Source: Chitinophagaceae bacterium (GTDB lineage Bacteria; Bacteroidota; Bacteroidia; Chitinophagales; Chitinophagaceae). From it: DNA of 64,000 bases. The DNA is taken from the NCBI GenBank assembly GCA_016720825.1, contig JADKJV010000004.1, forward strand, positions 215,421 to 279,420. The letters are read 5' to 3'. Positions within the stretch are counted from its first letter, which is position 1, and every line of letters starts with the position of its first letter. A program made the position numbers and the translations under genes. Of this stretch, positions 1-7,885 are shown in pieces. The notes beneath the pieces are model-generated. The model was not told where the DNA came from and made no database searches. It saw only the letters and a program-made list of their open reading frames with translations.

Positions 1-479
1 GCACTCCATTTCATACTTTCATCCAAATCAGCAAGCTCCTTGTCTGTGTATTCATCCCAGAGAAGATCATTAATGATCATTTCCTCTTTACTGATACTCT
101 GCAAAACAGAAGCGGTGAATTCAAAAAACATGGATCTGATTTCTGCACCAATATTTAAGCGGGCAGCAGGGGTTTTATTCAGACCGTACTGCCTGATCTG
201 TTCATGGATTTCTGTCATCAGGTTCCGGTTCTTCTCCTGTGATTTTTCCAGCAACACCACGATATAAGGTGCCATAGGGGCAATGTGGTGGTACACCAGC
301 ATGTCCTTTTCCAGGTAATCACAAAATCGGGCAGTTGCTTTCTCAATCTGCTCAAATACCGGTCTGGCCTTTTCGGACCTGCTGAAATCAGCCGCCTGGA
401 TCTTCAGTCCGGTTTGCATCAGCTGCACCCGGAGCCCGTGGTGCACTTTGCTGAAGATGTTATAACGCTCTGTTTTCAT
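1..479 (-). CDS. Hemerythrin-like HHE domain protein, 3' end cut by the window
   Basis: At least 159 residues are read from the ATG at 477-479, and the frame is still open at the window edge. The start MKTERYNIFSKVHHGLRVQL and the following helical, His/Glu-rich stretch (HH near residue 13, FCDYLEKDMLVYHHIAP around 55-70) resemble hemerythrin-domain proteins of Bacteroidota that begin with a KxYNxFxxIHKGLR-like segment. Such proteins usually bind a diiron centre for oxygen, NO or iron handling. The ligand set is not complete in the visible part, so function is inferred from the N-terminal likeness only. It is transcribed away from the ribosomal cluster. Confidence 0.55.
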   Translation of the reverse strand, partial: MKTERYNIFSKVHHGLRVQLMQTGLKIQAADFSRSEKARPVFEQIEKATARFCDYLEKDMLVYHHIAPMAPYIVVLLEKSQEKNRNLMTEIHEQIRQYGLNKTPAARLNIGAEIRSMFFEFTASVLQSISKEEMIINDLLWDEYTDKELADLDESMKWS

Positions 480-520
480 ACTCACATAGTTTAAGGTTTA
501 CACTTCGTTGACTTCTGAGA

Positions 521-528
521 CAAAAATA
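521..528 (-). promoter_or_regulatory. Probable -7 element of the hemerythrin-like gene
   Basis: The minus strand reads TATTTTTG, a match to the Bacteroidota -7 consensus TAnnTTTG, 41 bases upstream of the ATG. No convincing -33 TTTG was found at the expected spacing. Confidence 0.4.
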
Positions 529-1002
529 ATATAGATGTACACCCCGATTTGTCACATAACCATGTGAAAAACAGTCGTTAGTAGTTAAAAAATGTTAATC
601 ATACCACAGAGAGGTAAGCATCCTGTATGACTGGTGATCCTGTTCTATAAAAGGCAGCCGGGAAGGATTAGCAGCAATCGGGTACCGGAGGTTCTACGAA
701 ACAACTCGTAAATACGGAAAAAAACATGTGATGTGTAAAGCAACATGGGTTATTCATGTTAATCAATGTTGTGGAAACCGGCATGCTGACTTCAAACTTT
801 ATCTGAGATGGATTAAATGCGGATAAGCTATGAATTGAGTTATTTTCAGGACGGGGCAGGGTGGTTTGACAGGAGGCAGAATTCATATATTTGCCGGGGC
901 TTATTCATAGCGTTTTTGGGCATCTGATTATCAATCTGTTACGCCTTGTTCCCACAAGCTTTTACAAGATTGTCCACAACCTATAAAATTTGTTTCCAAG
1001 TA
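529..1002. other. Divergent intergenic region with a small inverted repeat
   Basis: This is the gap between the hemerythrin-like gene and rpsJ. It holds a perfect short dyad, TCACAT-AACC-ATGTGA at 552-567, about 73 bases upstream of the hemerythrin-like start, which could be a regulator site. I see no credible coding sequence; a 72-codon minus-strand frame at 668-886 has no recognisable features. Confidence 0.4.
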
Positions 1003-1034
1003 TTTGGAGGATATAGCCTTCAGCCCTACCTTTG
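1003..1034 (+). promoter_or_regulatory. Promoter of the S10-spc operon
   Basis: TTTG at 1003-1006 is followed after 20 bases by TACCTTTG at 1027-1034. This fits the Bacteroidota housekeeping promoter (TTTG, about 19 bases, TAnnTTTG). Transcription would start near 1040, giving rpsJ a short leader of roughly 25 bases. Confidence 0.65.
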
Positions 1035-1064
1035 CACTCCCAAAAGAAAATTGGGTTTTCATAC

Positions 1065-1370
1065 ATGTCGCAGCGAATCAGAATCAAATTACAGTCCTAC
1101 GATCACAATCTGGTAGATAAATCTGCCGAGAAGATCGTCAAAACAGTACGCAGCACGGGTGCTGTGGTAACGGGTCCAATTCCCCTGCCCACTCGTCGCA
1201 AAATTTTTACAGTTCTTCGTTCACCGCACGTGAACAAGAAGAGCCGTGAGCAGTTCCAGCTTGCAACGCATAAGCGTTTGCTGGATATCTACACGTCGTC
1301 CAGCCGTACAGTGGATGCACTGAGCAAGTTAGACCTGCCCAGTGGTGTTGAGGTTGAAATCAAAGCGTAG
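1065..1370 (+). CDS. rpsJ: Small ribosomal subunit protein uS10
   Basis: The 101-residue protein MSQRIRIKLQSYDHN... ending SGVEVEIKA has the full S10 fold signature (IRIKLQSYDH, TGPIPLPTRRKIFTVLRSPHV, QFQLATHKRLLDI). S10 sits in the 30S head and in other bacteria also pairs with NusG/NusB in antitermination. An in-frame ATG lies 11 codons upstream (1032), but it overlaps the promoter element and the family starts at MSQ, so 1065 is preferred. It is the first gene of the cluster; fusA, which often precedes it in Bacteroidota, is not here. Confidence 0.97.
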   Translation: MSQRIRIKLQSYDHNLVDKSAEKIVKTVRSTGAVVTGPIPLPTRRKIFTVLRSPHVNKKSREQFQLATHKRLLDIYTSSSRTVDALSKLDLPSGVEVEIKA

Positions 1371-1375
1371 AATAA

Positions 1376-1455
1376 AATAGATAATAGATAATAGATATCA
1401 GATATTAATTATCTAAATCTATTCTCTAATCTGATATCTAATATCTGATATCTAG
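1376..1455 (+). repeat. Degenerate agataat/gatatcta repeat forming a long hairpin
   Basis: The DNA is built from variants of agataatag and gatatcta. AGATATCAGATATTA at 1393-1407 is perfectly complementary to 1439-1453 (15 bp stem, 31-base loop). It lies directly after the rpsJ stop, inside the operon. It belongs to the phrase-like intergenic repeats seen throughout the window. Confidence 0.75.
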
Positions 1456-1748
1456 TTTAGTTCTTATAAATAAATAATTACTATCTCTCAACTGGATCCA
1501 CCCAGGTGGAAAAAGGAAAAGAGCTCTGGTTCATTAACATAAAACAAGCCATTCAGGGTTTGTTTACTGTCGGTACTTCTTAAGCTGAAAAGCCCGCAAT
1601 AGCGGAAAACAGAAAAGGTCGGCAGCAAACGGGGATTGAAGCACTCCGGTATCGTGTCGTCACGGAACCGGTTGGCTCTTAAACCGCCTCCCGCGGAATA
1701 AGAGTAATGCATGTCCCAATAATCCTGCAGGCATAAACCGCAGCAAAC
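1456..1748 (+). other. Long untranslated leader before rplC
   Basis: About 290 bases of balanced composition without a supported gene separate the repeat from rplC. Such a gap between rpsJ and rplC is unusual, since these genes are normally tightly linked. Its base composition is unlike the AT-rich repeats next to it. It may carry a structured ribosomal-protein leader or a second promoter, but I could not recognise a known leader class by eye. Confidence 0.35.
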
Positions 1749-2354
1749 ATGAAAGGTATTATTGGGAAAAAAATCGGGATGACCAGCATCTTTGATCCCT
1801 CAGGCAAACAAACCGCCTGCACGATCATCGAAGCAGGCCCCTGCGTAGTTACCCAGGTTAAGACGAAAGAGTCTGACGGGTACAACGCCCTCCAGCTTTC
1901 TTTTGGCGACAAAAAAGAAAAGCGTGCTAATAAAGCAGAAAAAAATCACTACGCGAAAGCGCAGACCTCTCCCAAAAAATTCTCCCGCGAATTCCGCGAT
2001 TTTTCACTCGAAAAGAACATTGGTGAAACAGTTACTGTTGACATTTTCGCTGAAGGCGACAGTGTTGAAGTAGTTGGTACAACCAAGGGTAAAGGTTTCC
2101 AGGGTGTTGTGAAACGTCATGGTTTCCATGGTGTGGGTCAGCAGTCTCACGGTCAGCATGACCGTCAGCGTGCTCCCGGTTCACTTGGTAACTCATCTGA
2201 TGCCAGCCGTGTTATGAAAGGCATGAAGATGGCCGGCCGTACCGGTACTGACCGTGTGAAACTGAAAGGCCTGAAAGTGCTGAAAGTATTCCCTGATAAA
2301 AACTATATCCTGGTAAGCGGTTCTGTACCGGGTTCAACGGATCCATTGTATTAA
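1749..2354 (+). CDS. rplC: Large ribosomal subunit protein uL3
   Basis: The 201-residue protein MKGIIGKKIGMTSIFD... carries the L3 signature GFQGVVKRHGFHGVGQQSHGQHDRQRAPGS (around residues 114-143, the loop that reaches the peptidyl transferase centre) and the C-terminal KGLKVLKVFPDKNYILVSGSVPG. Length is normal for bacterial L3. It is preceded by a long leader rather than following rpsJ closely. Confidence 0.97.
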   Translation: MKGIIGKKIGMTSIFDPSGKQTACTIIEAGPCVVTQVKTKESDGYNALQLSFGDKKEKRANKAEKNHYAKAQTSPKKFSREFRDFSLEKNIGETVTVDIFAEGDSVEVVGTTKGKGFQGVVKRHGFHGVGQQSHGQHDRQRAPGSLGNSSDASRVMKGMKMAGRTGTDRVKLKGLKVLKVFPDKNYILVSGSVPGSTDPLY

Positions 2355-2396
2355 TCCAGAAATAATTAATGCCCCGGCATTACAAAAAGATATACC

Positions 2397-3032
2397 ATGC
2401 AAGTTGACGTATTAAACAGTAAAGGAAAGAAAACAGGCAGAACGGTTGAACTGCCCGAAGAGATCTTCGGTCAGGAGCCCAATTCCCATGTAGTCTACCT
2501 GGCTGTAAAACAATACCTGGCCGCACAGCGTCAGGGAACACACAAAGTAAAGACCCGTGCTGAAGTTCAGGGTGCCAGCCGTAAACTGCACCGCCAGAAG
2601 GGTACAGGTGGAAGCCGGAAAGGTAATATCCGTAACCCCTTATACAAAGGTGGTGGTACCATTTTCGGACCCAAGCCCCACAGCTATGATATTAAAGTGA
2701 ACAGGAAAGTAAAAGACCTGGCACGTATCTCTGCACTGTCAAGCAAGGCTAAAGCCAATGCAATTGTTGTGGTGGAAGACCTGAACATGGAAACTCCCAA
2801 AACAAAGAATTTCATGGATGTGATGAGCAGCCTGAAAGTAGCAGATAAAAAGGCCATGTTCATTATGCCTGAATATAATGATAACGTACAGCTGTCAATC
2901 CGCAACGTTCCCAGTATGCTGGGTGTGCTGCTGAGCGATATCAATACGTACGATATCGTGAATTCAGAAGTGCTGATCCTGACTGAAAGTGCTGCAAAGA
3001 TTTTCGCAGCTGATGAAAAGGCAGAAGCCTAA
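2397..3032 (+). CDS. rplD: Large ribosomal subunit protein uL4
   Basis: The 211-residue protein has the L4 extended-loop region (RAEVQGASRKLHRQKGTGGSRKG, around residues 58-80) that lines the exit tunnel, and the GGGTIFGPKPHSY segment. In Escherichia coli L4 also represses its own operon; nothing here shows whether that happens in this organism. It sits 42 bases after rplC. Confidence 0.96.
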   Translation: MQVDVLNSKGKKTGRTVELPEEIFGQEPNSHVVYLAVKQYLAAQRQGTHKVKTRAEVQGASRKLHRQKGTGGSRKGNIRNPLYKGGGTIFGPKPHSYDIKVNRKVKDLARISALSSKAKANAIVVVEDLNMETPKTKNFMDVMSSLKVADKKAMFIMPEYNDNVQLSIRNVPSMLGVLLSDINTYDIVNSEVLILTESAAKIFAADEKAEA

Positions 3033-3096
3033 GAGAAAAGAACAAATGGAACAGCAGTAATGCCGTTCCGATTAACAACATATCAAATTAACAGAA

Positions 3097-3396
3097 ATGA
3101 ATCTTTCTGAAGTACTGATAAAACCCATTTTGACCGAGAAGGCCAATTCGCAGCAGGATAAACTGCGCCGTTACGCGTTCAAAGTGGCCCGGAAAGCCAA
3201 TAAGCTGGAAATCAAAAAAGCAATTGAGACCTTCTATGGCGTTCACGTTACAAATGTAAATACGTCTGTAACCCCGGGTAAAAACAAAAGCCGCTTTACA
3301 AAGTCTGGTGTTATTTCAGGCCGCAAGCCTGCTTATAAGAAAGCCTATGTAACTGTGGCAGAAGGGGAGAACATTGATCTTTATTCAAACATTTAA
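3097..3396 (+). CDS. rplW: Large ribosomal subunit protein uL23
   Basis: The 99-residue protein MNLSEVLIKPILTEKANSQQ... contains IKKAIETFYGVHVTNVNT and a basic loop, the normal L23 pattern. L23 sits at the tunnel exit and docks trigger factor and SRP. It lies in the conserved order rplD-rplW-rplB. Confidence 0.96.
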   Translation: MNLSEVLIKPILTEKANSQQDKLRRYAFKVARKANKLEIKKAIETFYGVHVTNVNTSVTPGKNKSRFTKSGVISGRKPAYKKAYVTVAEGENIDLYSNI

Positions 3397-3453
3397 TCCC
3401 TTCATGAATGGCTTCAGCAGCCGCTAATGTTGAACTAAAAAAAAGAAATTAAA

Positions 3454-4290
3454 ATGGCATTAAGAAAATTCAAACCCATCACTGCCGGAACCCGCTGGAG
3501 GATTGGCAATGCGTATGCGGAAGTAACCACCAACGTACCGGAGAAAACCCTGGTGGAGGCGAAACCCCGTACTGGTGGACGTAACTCTTCTGGTCACCTG
3601 TCAATGCGTTACCGCGGCGGTGGTCACAAGAAAAAGTACCGTATCATCGACTTCAAAAGGAACAAACCCGGTGTAGCTGAAGTAGTTTCTATCGAGTATG
3701 ATCCGAACCGTACAGCATTCATCGCACTGGTGACTTATGCTGATGGTGAGAAAAGATATATTCTGGCTCCCCAGGGACTGGTAGTAGGTGCAAAAGTGGA
3801 AAGTGGTCCTGAAGTAGCTCCTGAGATCGGCAATGCGCTTCTGATGAAGAACATGCCCCTCGGTACGAATGTGCACAATATTGAAATGCAGCCCGGACAA
3901 GGTGGTAAACTGGCACGCAGCGCCGGTTCATCAGCCCAGCTGACCAACAAAGAAGAAAAATATGCGATCCTGAAAATGCCCAGCGGGGAACTCAGGAAAG
4001 TACTGATCAACTGTGTGGCAACTGTAGGTGTTGTGAGCAACAGCGACCACAGTCTGCAGAGCATGGGTAAAGCCGGCCGTAACCGTTGGAAAGGCATCAA
4101 GCCACGTAACCGTGGTGTAGCGATGAACCCTGTAGATCACCCGATGGGTGGTGGTGAAGGTAAAGCTTCCGGTGGCCAGCCCCGCAGCAGGAACGGTCAG
4201 TATAGCCGCGGTCTGAAAACCCGTACCAAAGGAAAAGGCAGCGATAAGCTGATTATCCAGAGGAAAAACGGCAGCAAAATTTCAAAGTAA
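3454..4290 (+). CDS. rplB: Large ribosomal subunit protein uL2
   Basis: The 278-residue protein has the L2 hallmarks HLSMRYRGGGHKKKYR, GQGGKLARSAGSSAQL and the C-terminal GVAMNPVDHPMGGGEGK, which includes the conserved histidine near the peptidyl transferase centre. The length is standard. The stop is followed after 30 bases by rpsS. Confidence 0.97.
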   Translation: MALRKFKPITAGTRWRIGNAYAEVTTNVPEKTLVEAKPRTGGRNSSGHLSMRYRGGGHKKKYRIIDFKRNKPGVAEVVSIEYDPNRTAFIALVTYADGEKRYILAPQGLVVGAKVESGPEVAPEIGNALLMKNMPLGTNVHNIEMQPGQGGKLARSAGSSAQLTNKEEKYAILKMPSGELRKVLINCVATVGVVSNSDHSLQSMGKAGRNRWKGIKPRNRGVAMNPVDHPMGGGEGKASGGQPRSRNGQYSRGLKTRTKGKGSDKLIIQRKNGSKISK

Positions 4291-4320
4291 TTAAGTCAAT
4301 CAACAATTAACTCATAAAAC

Positions 4321-4596
4321 ATGGGTCGTTCAATTAAAAAAGGTCCTTATGTGGCCACGCATCTCGAGAACAAAGTGCTGGCAATGAACGAAGGCAAAAA
4401 CAAGAAATCTGTTATCAAAACCTGGAGCCGTCGTTCTACGATCACTCCTGATTTTGTAGGCCATACGTTTGCGGTACATAACGGGAACAAATTTATTCCT
4501 GTGTATGTAACGGAATTCATGGTGGGTCATAAGCTGGGTGAATTCGCCCCAACCCGCCAGTTCAAAGGACACTCAAGCAAGAAAGTAGACGCATAA
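4321..4596 (+). CDS. rpsS: Small ribosomal subunit protein uS19
   Basis: The 91-residue protein MGRSIKKGPYVATHLENKV... has IKTWSRRSTITPDFVGHTFAVHNG and KLGEFAPTRQFKGH, typical of S19, which pairs with S13 in the 30S head. The ATG follows ataaaac, the A-rich leader common to the genes of this cluster. Confidence 0.97.
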   Translation: MGRSIKKGPYVATHLENKVLAMNEGKNKKSVIKTWSRRSTITPDFVGHTFAVHNGNKFIPVYVTEFMVGHKLGEFAPTRQFKGHSSKKVDA

Positions 4597-4598
4597 GC

Positions 4599-4622
4599 AT
4601 AGTCGGTAGTCTTTAGTCTGAA
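4599..4622 (+). repeat. Short gtcggtagtctttagtct repeat
   Basis: The run agtcggtagtctttagtctg lies just after the rpsS stop. It is a short member of the gtcgttagtc family also found at 6676-6710. Confidence 0.6.
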
Positions 4623-4652
4623 ACTGAAGCGCTGATCTTAAAAACTAAATAA

Positions 4653-5006
4653 ATGGAAGCAGTAGCTAAACTGAGAAATTATCCCACTTCACCGCGCAAA
4701 ATGCGGTTACTGGCCGATATGATTCGTGGCAAGCAAGTGGAACATGCCCTGGCTCAACTGGAACACAATCCGAAAGATCCCGCTGTTCCCCTGCGTAAAC
4801 TGGTGTTGAGTGCCATCAACAACTGGAAACAGAAAAACGAAGGTGGTGATGAAAGCCAGCTGGTAGTAAAAACCATTTTCGTGGATGGTGCCCGTACCCT
4901 GAAAAGGATGCGCCCGGCTCCCCAGGGACGTGGATACCGTGTACGTAAAAGAAGCAATCACGTAACAGTGATTGTGGATACAAAAGCTGTAAAAGAAACT
5001 AAATAA
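4653..5006 (+). CDS. rplV: Large ribosomal subunit protein uL22
   Basis: The 117-residue protein MEAVAKLRNYPTSPRKMRLLAD... has the L22 core, and its hairpin segment (FVDGARTLKRMRPAPQGRGYRVRKRSNHV) lines the exit tunnel. Length and position between rpsS and rpsC are normal. Confidence 0.96.
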   Translation: MEAVAKLRNYPTSPRKMRLLADMIRGKQVEHALAQLEHNPKDPAVPLRKLVLSAINNWKQKNEGGDESQLVVKTIFVDGARTLKRMRPAPQGRGYRVRKRSNHVTVIVDTKAVKETK

Positions 5007-5011
5007 AAATA

Positions 5012-5090
5012 ACAAATCCCAAATTCCAAAACCCAAAACCCAAAACAGAACGGACTTGGAATTTGGAATTTGAAAATTGGAATTTTAAAA
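5012..5090 (+). repeat. Inverted ttccaaa/ttggaat phrase repeat
   Basis: The left half consists of aaatccc, aaattcc, aaaaccc steps and the right half of ttggaattt steps, so the two halves are roughly complementary and can fold back around acagaacggac. It fills the rplV-rpsC gap inside the ribosomal operon. Relatives lie at 16196-16330 and 46996-47090. Confidence 0.75.
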
Positions 5091-5097
5091 ATTAAAC

Positions 5098-5880
5098 ATG
5101 GGTCAGAAAGCAAATCCGATTGGTAACAGGTTAGGCATCATCCGCGGATGGGAATCTAACTGGTATGGCAGTAAAAAAGACTTTGCCTCCAAACTGATCG
5201 AGGATAACAAAATCAGAACTTACCTGAATGCCCGTATCAACAAAGGTGGAATCTCTAAAATTGTGATCGAGCGCACACTGGGAAAACTGATCATCACTAT
5301 TCACACATCCAAACCCGGTATCATCATTGGTAAAGGTGGTGGTGAAGTGGATCGTATCAAGGAAGAGCTGAAGAAACTCACTGGAAAAGACGATGTACAG
5401 ATTAACATCCTGGAAATCCGCAGGCCTGAACTGGATGCAATGATTGTTGCAGACACGATTGCCCGCCAGATTGAAAACAGGATTAACTATAAAAGAGCGA
5501 TTAAGATGTCTATCGCATCAGCACTGCGCATGGGTGCTGAAGGAATCAAGGTGAAAGTGGCCGGCCGTTTAGGTGGTGCTGAAATCGCCCGTACCGAGGA
5601 AATCAAACAGGGTCGTGTACCCCTGCATACTTTCCGTATGGACATTGATTACGCAAACGTATTTGCACTGACTGTTTACGGCAAGATCGGTATCAAGGTA
5701 TGGATCTGTAAAGGTGAAGTGCTGACCAAGCGTGACCTGAACCCCAATTTCGTGGGTGGCAAGAGCGAAGTGAGCGATCGCCGCGAAAGAAGGGATGATC
5801 ACCGTGATGATCGCCGTGGCGACCGTCGTGGCGGTGGTGGTGGTGGCGACCGCAGAGGTGGCGGTGGCAGAAGGAATTAA
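5098..5880 (+). CDS. rpsC: Small ribosomal subunit protein uS3 with an Arg/Gly-rich tail
   Basis: The 260-residue protein MGQKANPIGNRLGIIRGWES... has the KH-domain motif KPGIIIGKGGGEVDRI (around 72-87) and the S3 C-terminal domain (AGRLGGAEIARTE, GRVPLHTFRMDIDYA). After about residue 222 it carries a low-complexity tail of alternating RRERRDDH, RRGDRRGG and poly-Gly, about 38 residues, ending GGGGRRN. Bacterial S3 is usually 205-240 residues long. The tail resembles RGG-box RNA-binding segments; its role here is unknown. Confidence 0.96.
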   Translation: MGQKANPIGNRLGIIRGWESNWYGSKKDFASKLIEDNKIRTYLNARINKGGISKIVIERTLGKLIITIHTSKPGIIIGKGGGEVDRIKEELKKLTGKDDVQINILEIRRPELDAMIVADTIARQIENRINYKRAIKMSIASALRMGAEGIKVKVAGRLGGAEIARTEEIKQGRVPLHTFRMDIDYANVFALTVYGKIGIKVWICKGEVLTKRDLNPNFVGGKSEVSDRRERRDDHRDDRRGDRRGGGGGGDRRGGGGRRN

Positions 5881-6017
5881 TTTGTCAATTTGACAATTTG
5901 CCAATGTGCCAATTGTCTGAAAAAATAGAAGAGCGCGAAAGGAAGATGTGAGGTGAGAAGATCAGAGGAGGATAGAGATCACATTTTCAATTTTCAATTT
6001 TCAACTTTCAATTTTTA
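5881..6017 (+). repeat. Two phrase repeats: ttgccaatt and ttttcaatt families
   Basis: 5881-5919 consists of steps such as tttgtcaatttgacaatttgcc and 5981-6017 of repeated ttttcaatttt steps, with a purine-rich spacer between. Both are degenerate short-period repeats occupying the rpsC-rplP gap. Confidence 0.65.
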
Positions 6018-6021
6018 AAAG

Positions 6022-6444
6022 ATGTTACAACCGAAAAGAACGAAGCACAGGAAAATGCAGAAAGGCCGGATGAAAGGTGATGCCAAAAGAGGTACCACAA
6101 TCGCCTTCGGTTCTTATGCCCTGAAAGCGCTGGACCAGCATTGGATTACTGACCGTCAGATCGAGGCAGCCCGTCAGGCGCTGACCCGCGAAATGAAAAG
6201 GGAAGGTAACGTATGGATCCGCATTTTCCCTGATAAGCCAATCACCCGCAAGCCCCAGGAGGTAAGGATGGGTAAAGGTAAAGGTAACCTGGAGTTCTGG
6301 GCTGCCGTAGTAAAACCCGGACGTATCCTGTTCGAAGTGGATGGCGTTGATGAGAAAATTGCCCGTGCTTCACTGCACCTGGCTGCAGGCAAACTGCCTA
6401 TCAAGACTAAGTTTATCAAACGCAGAGACCTGGAAACTGCATAA
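6022..6444 (+). CDS. rplP: Large ribosomal subunit protein uL16
   Basis: The 140-residue protein MLQPKRTKHRKMQKGRMKGD... has the L16 features FGSYALKALDQHWITDRQIEAARQA, KPITRKPQEVRMGKGKGN and AAGKLPIKTKFIKR. The hydroxylated-arginine loop region of L16 is present. The ATG follows a ttttcaatttttaaaag leader. Confidence 0.96.
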   Translation: MLQPKRTKHRKMQKGRMKGDAKRGTTIAFGSYALKALDQHWITDRQIEAARQALTREMKREGNVWIRIFPDKPITRKPQEVRMGKGKGNLEFWAAVVKPGRILFEVDGVDEKIARASLHLAAGKLPIKTKFIKRRDLETA

Positions 6445-6467
6445 TTATATTTATAAACAGCATTAAC

Positions 6468-6674
6468 ATGTCAAAGAAAGCAGATTTTGTAAAAAGCATT
6501 CACGGGATGAATGAGCAGGACCTGAAAGCGAGACTGGAGGAAGACAAGCAGCGCCTGAAAAAGCTGGAATTCGCTCACACGATTTCCCCGCTTGAAAACC
6601 CGATGACTATCCGCGCCCTGCGCCGTGATATCGCCCGTCTGAAAACAGAACTGAAATTAAAGCAACAAGCTTAA
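6468..6674 (+). CDS. rpmC: Large ribosomal subunit protein uL29
   Basis: This 68-residue all-helical protein contains LEEDKQRLKKLEFAHTISPLENP and IRALRRDIARLKTEL, the L29 pattern. It lies in standard order after rplP and has the usual length. Confidence 0.94.
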   Translation: MSKKADFVKSIHGMNEQDLKARLEEDKQRLKKLEFAHTISPLENPMTIRALRRDIARLKTELKLKQQA

Positions 6675-6675
6675 T

Positions 6676-6710
6676 ATAGTCGGTAGTCGTTGGTCGTTAG
6701 TCGTAAGTCT
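6676..6710 (+). repeat. gtcggtagtcgttggtcgttagtcg repeat
   Basis: Four to five degenerate steps of the type (gt)agtcgtt stand in a row between rpmC and rpsQ. This is the clearest copy of the family also present at 4599-4622. Confidence 0.7.
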
Positions 6711-6746
6711 AACCCGAACCACTCTGATGACAGAAAAATTAAATAA

Positions 6747-7004
6747 ATGGAAGCAAGAAATTTAAGAAAGACCAGGATTGGGGTTGTAACCAGCAACAAA
6801 ATGGCTAAAACCATTACGGTGGCTGTTGAAAGAAAAGTAAAGCACCCTATCTATGGTAAGTTCGTAAAGAAAACAACCAAGTTCCATGCGCATGATGACA
6901 AGAACGAATGCAGCATCGGTGATGTAGTGAAGATCATGGAAACACGCCCCCTCAGCAAAACAAAACGCTGGAGACTGGTGGAAGTGGTTGAGAAAGTGAA
7001 GTAA
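6747..7004 (+). CDS. rpsQ: Small ribosomal subunit protein uS17
   Basis: The 85-residue protein MEARNLRKTRIGVVTSNKMAKTI... contains HPIYGKFVKKTTKFHAHDDKNECSIGDVVKIMETRPLSKTKRWRLVEV, the S17 OB-fold signature. It is a 16S rRNA-binding primary assembly protein of the 30S body. Confidence 0.96.
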   Translation: MEARNLRKTRIGVVTSNKMAKTITVAVERKVKHPIYGKFVKKTTKFHAHDDKNECSIGDVVKIMETRPLSKTKRWRLVEVVEKVK

Positions 7005-7009
7005 GAACA

Positions 7010-7042
7010 AGCTGTTAGCTATTGGCTATTAGCCATTGGCTG
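7010..7042 (+). repeat. gctgttagctattggctattagcc repeat
   Basis: A phrase repeat of tagctattgg/ctattagcc steps follows the rpsQ stop. Further fragments of it (atggctcacagctaaaagc) continue towards the rplN start. Confidence 0.65.
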
Positions 7043-7106
7043 ACCCGAACTGAAAGAGAAAATAAAATCATTGTGGGCAGATGGCTCACAGCTAAAAGCA
7101 AATATT

Positions 7107-7475
7107 ATGATTCAGCAAGAAAGCCGGTTAAGCGTGGCGGATAACAGTGGTGCCAAAGAGGTGCTTTGTATCCGTGTACTCGGCAACAGCGGACAACGTT
7201 ATGCCAGGATCGGTGATAAGATCGTGGTAACTGTAAAGGATGCGCTGCCCCAGGGTGGTATCAAAAAAGGTACTGTAGCCAAAGCGGTTATTGTACGCAC
7301 CACAAACAAGCTGCGCCGTAAAGACGGATCTTATATCCGTTTTGATGACAACGCTGTTGTGATCCTGAACCAGTCAGACGAACCCCGTGGTACCCGCATC
7401 TTCGGACCGGTGGCCAGGGAACTGCGTGATAAAGGCTACATGAAAATTATTTCACTGGCTCCGGAAGTATTATAA
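7107..7475 (+). CDS. rplN: Large ribosomal subunit protein uL14
   Basis: The start is placed at the ATG for MIQQESRLSVADNSGAKEV, giving the usual 122 residues. An open frame extends 12 codons upstream, but that part is encoded by the intergenic repeat. Motifs include ARIGDKIVVTVKDALPQGGIKKG and RGTRIFGPVARELRDKGYMKIISLAPEVL. L14 contacts L19 and forms part of an intersubunit bridge. Confidence 0.96.
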   Translation: MIQQESRLSVADNSGAKEVLCIRVLGNSGQRYARIGDKIVVTVKDALPQGGIKKGTVAKAVIVRTTNKLRRKDGSYIRFDDNAVVILNQSDEPRGTRIFGPVARELRDKGYMKIISLAPEVL

Positions 7476-7540
7476 TCCGGACTGTTTAGCAGCCTGAATA
7501 ACTAAAAAATCAACCGCCTGCGGCGGACAAAAAGATAAAA

Positions 7541-7885
7541 ATGAAAGCAAGATTTAAACCCAAGTACAACATCCGGAAAGGTGACAATGTAGTGGTCATT
7601 ACCGGAGATGATAAAGACCTGACTAAACCCCGTGTGGTGAAGGAAGTGCTGGTGGAAGAAGGTAAAGTAATCGTGGAAGGTGTGAACATCATCACTAAGC
7701 ACACTAAACCTTCTGCCCAGAACACAAAGGGTGGCATCATTAAAAAAGAAGCCCCGGTCCATATCAGCAATGTAATGCTTTGGGACGCTGCCCAGAAAGC
7801 CGGTGCCCGTGTAACACGCGTGCGCAAAGAAGGAAAAACTGAGCGGGTTTTTAAAACTAAAAAAACGCAGGGAGGTAAAAAATAA
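7541..7885 (+). CDS. rplX: Large ribosomal subunit protein uL24
   Basis: The 114-residue protein has the KOW motif region IRKGDNVVVITGDDKDL near the N-terminus, followed by VLVEEGKVIVEGVNIITKHTKP and GGIIKKEAPVHISNVML. L24 starts assembly of the 50S subunit. The stop overlaps the rplE start by one base (TAATG), suggesting translational coupling. Confidence 0.96.
   Translation: MKARFKPKYNIRKGDNVVVITGDDKDLTKPRVVKEVLVEEGKVIVEGVNIITKHTKPSAQNTKGGIIKKEAPVHISNVMLWDAAQKAGARVTRVRKEGKTERVFKTKKTQGGKK

Noticed and set aside
668..886. 72-codon open frame on the minus strand upstream of rpsJ
   Set aside because: No family features, no promoter, and it lies in a region that reads as regulatory DNA.
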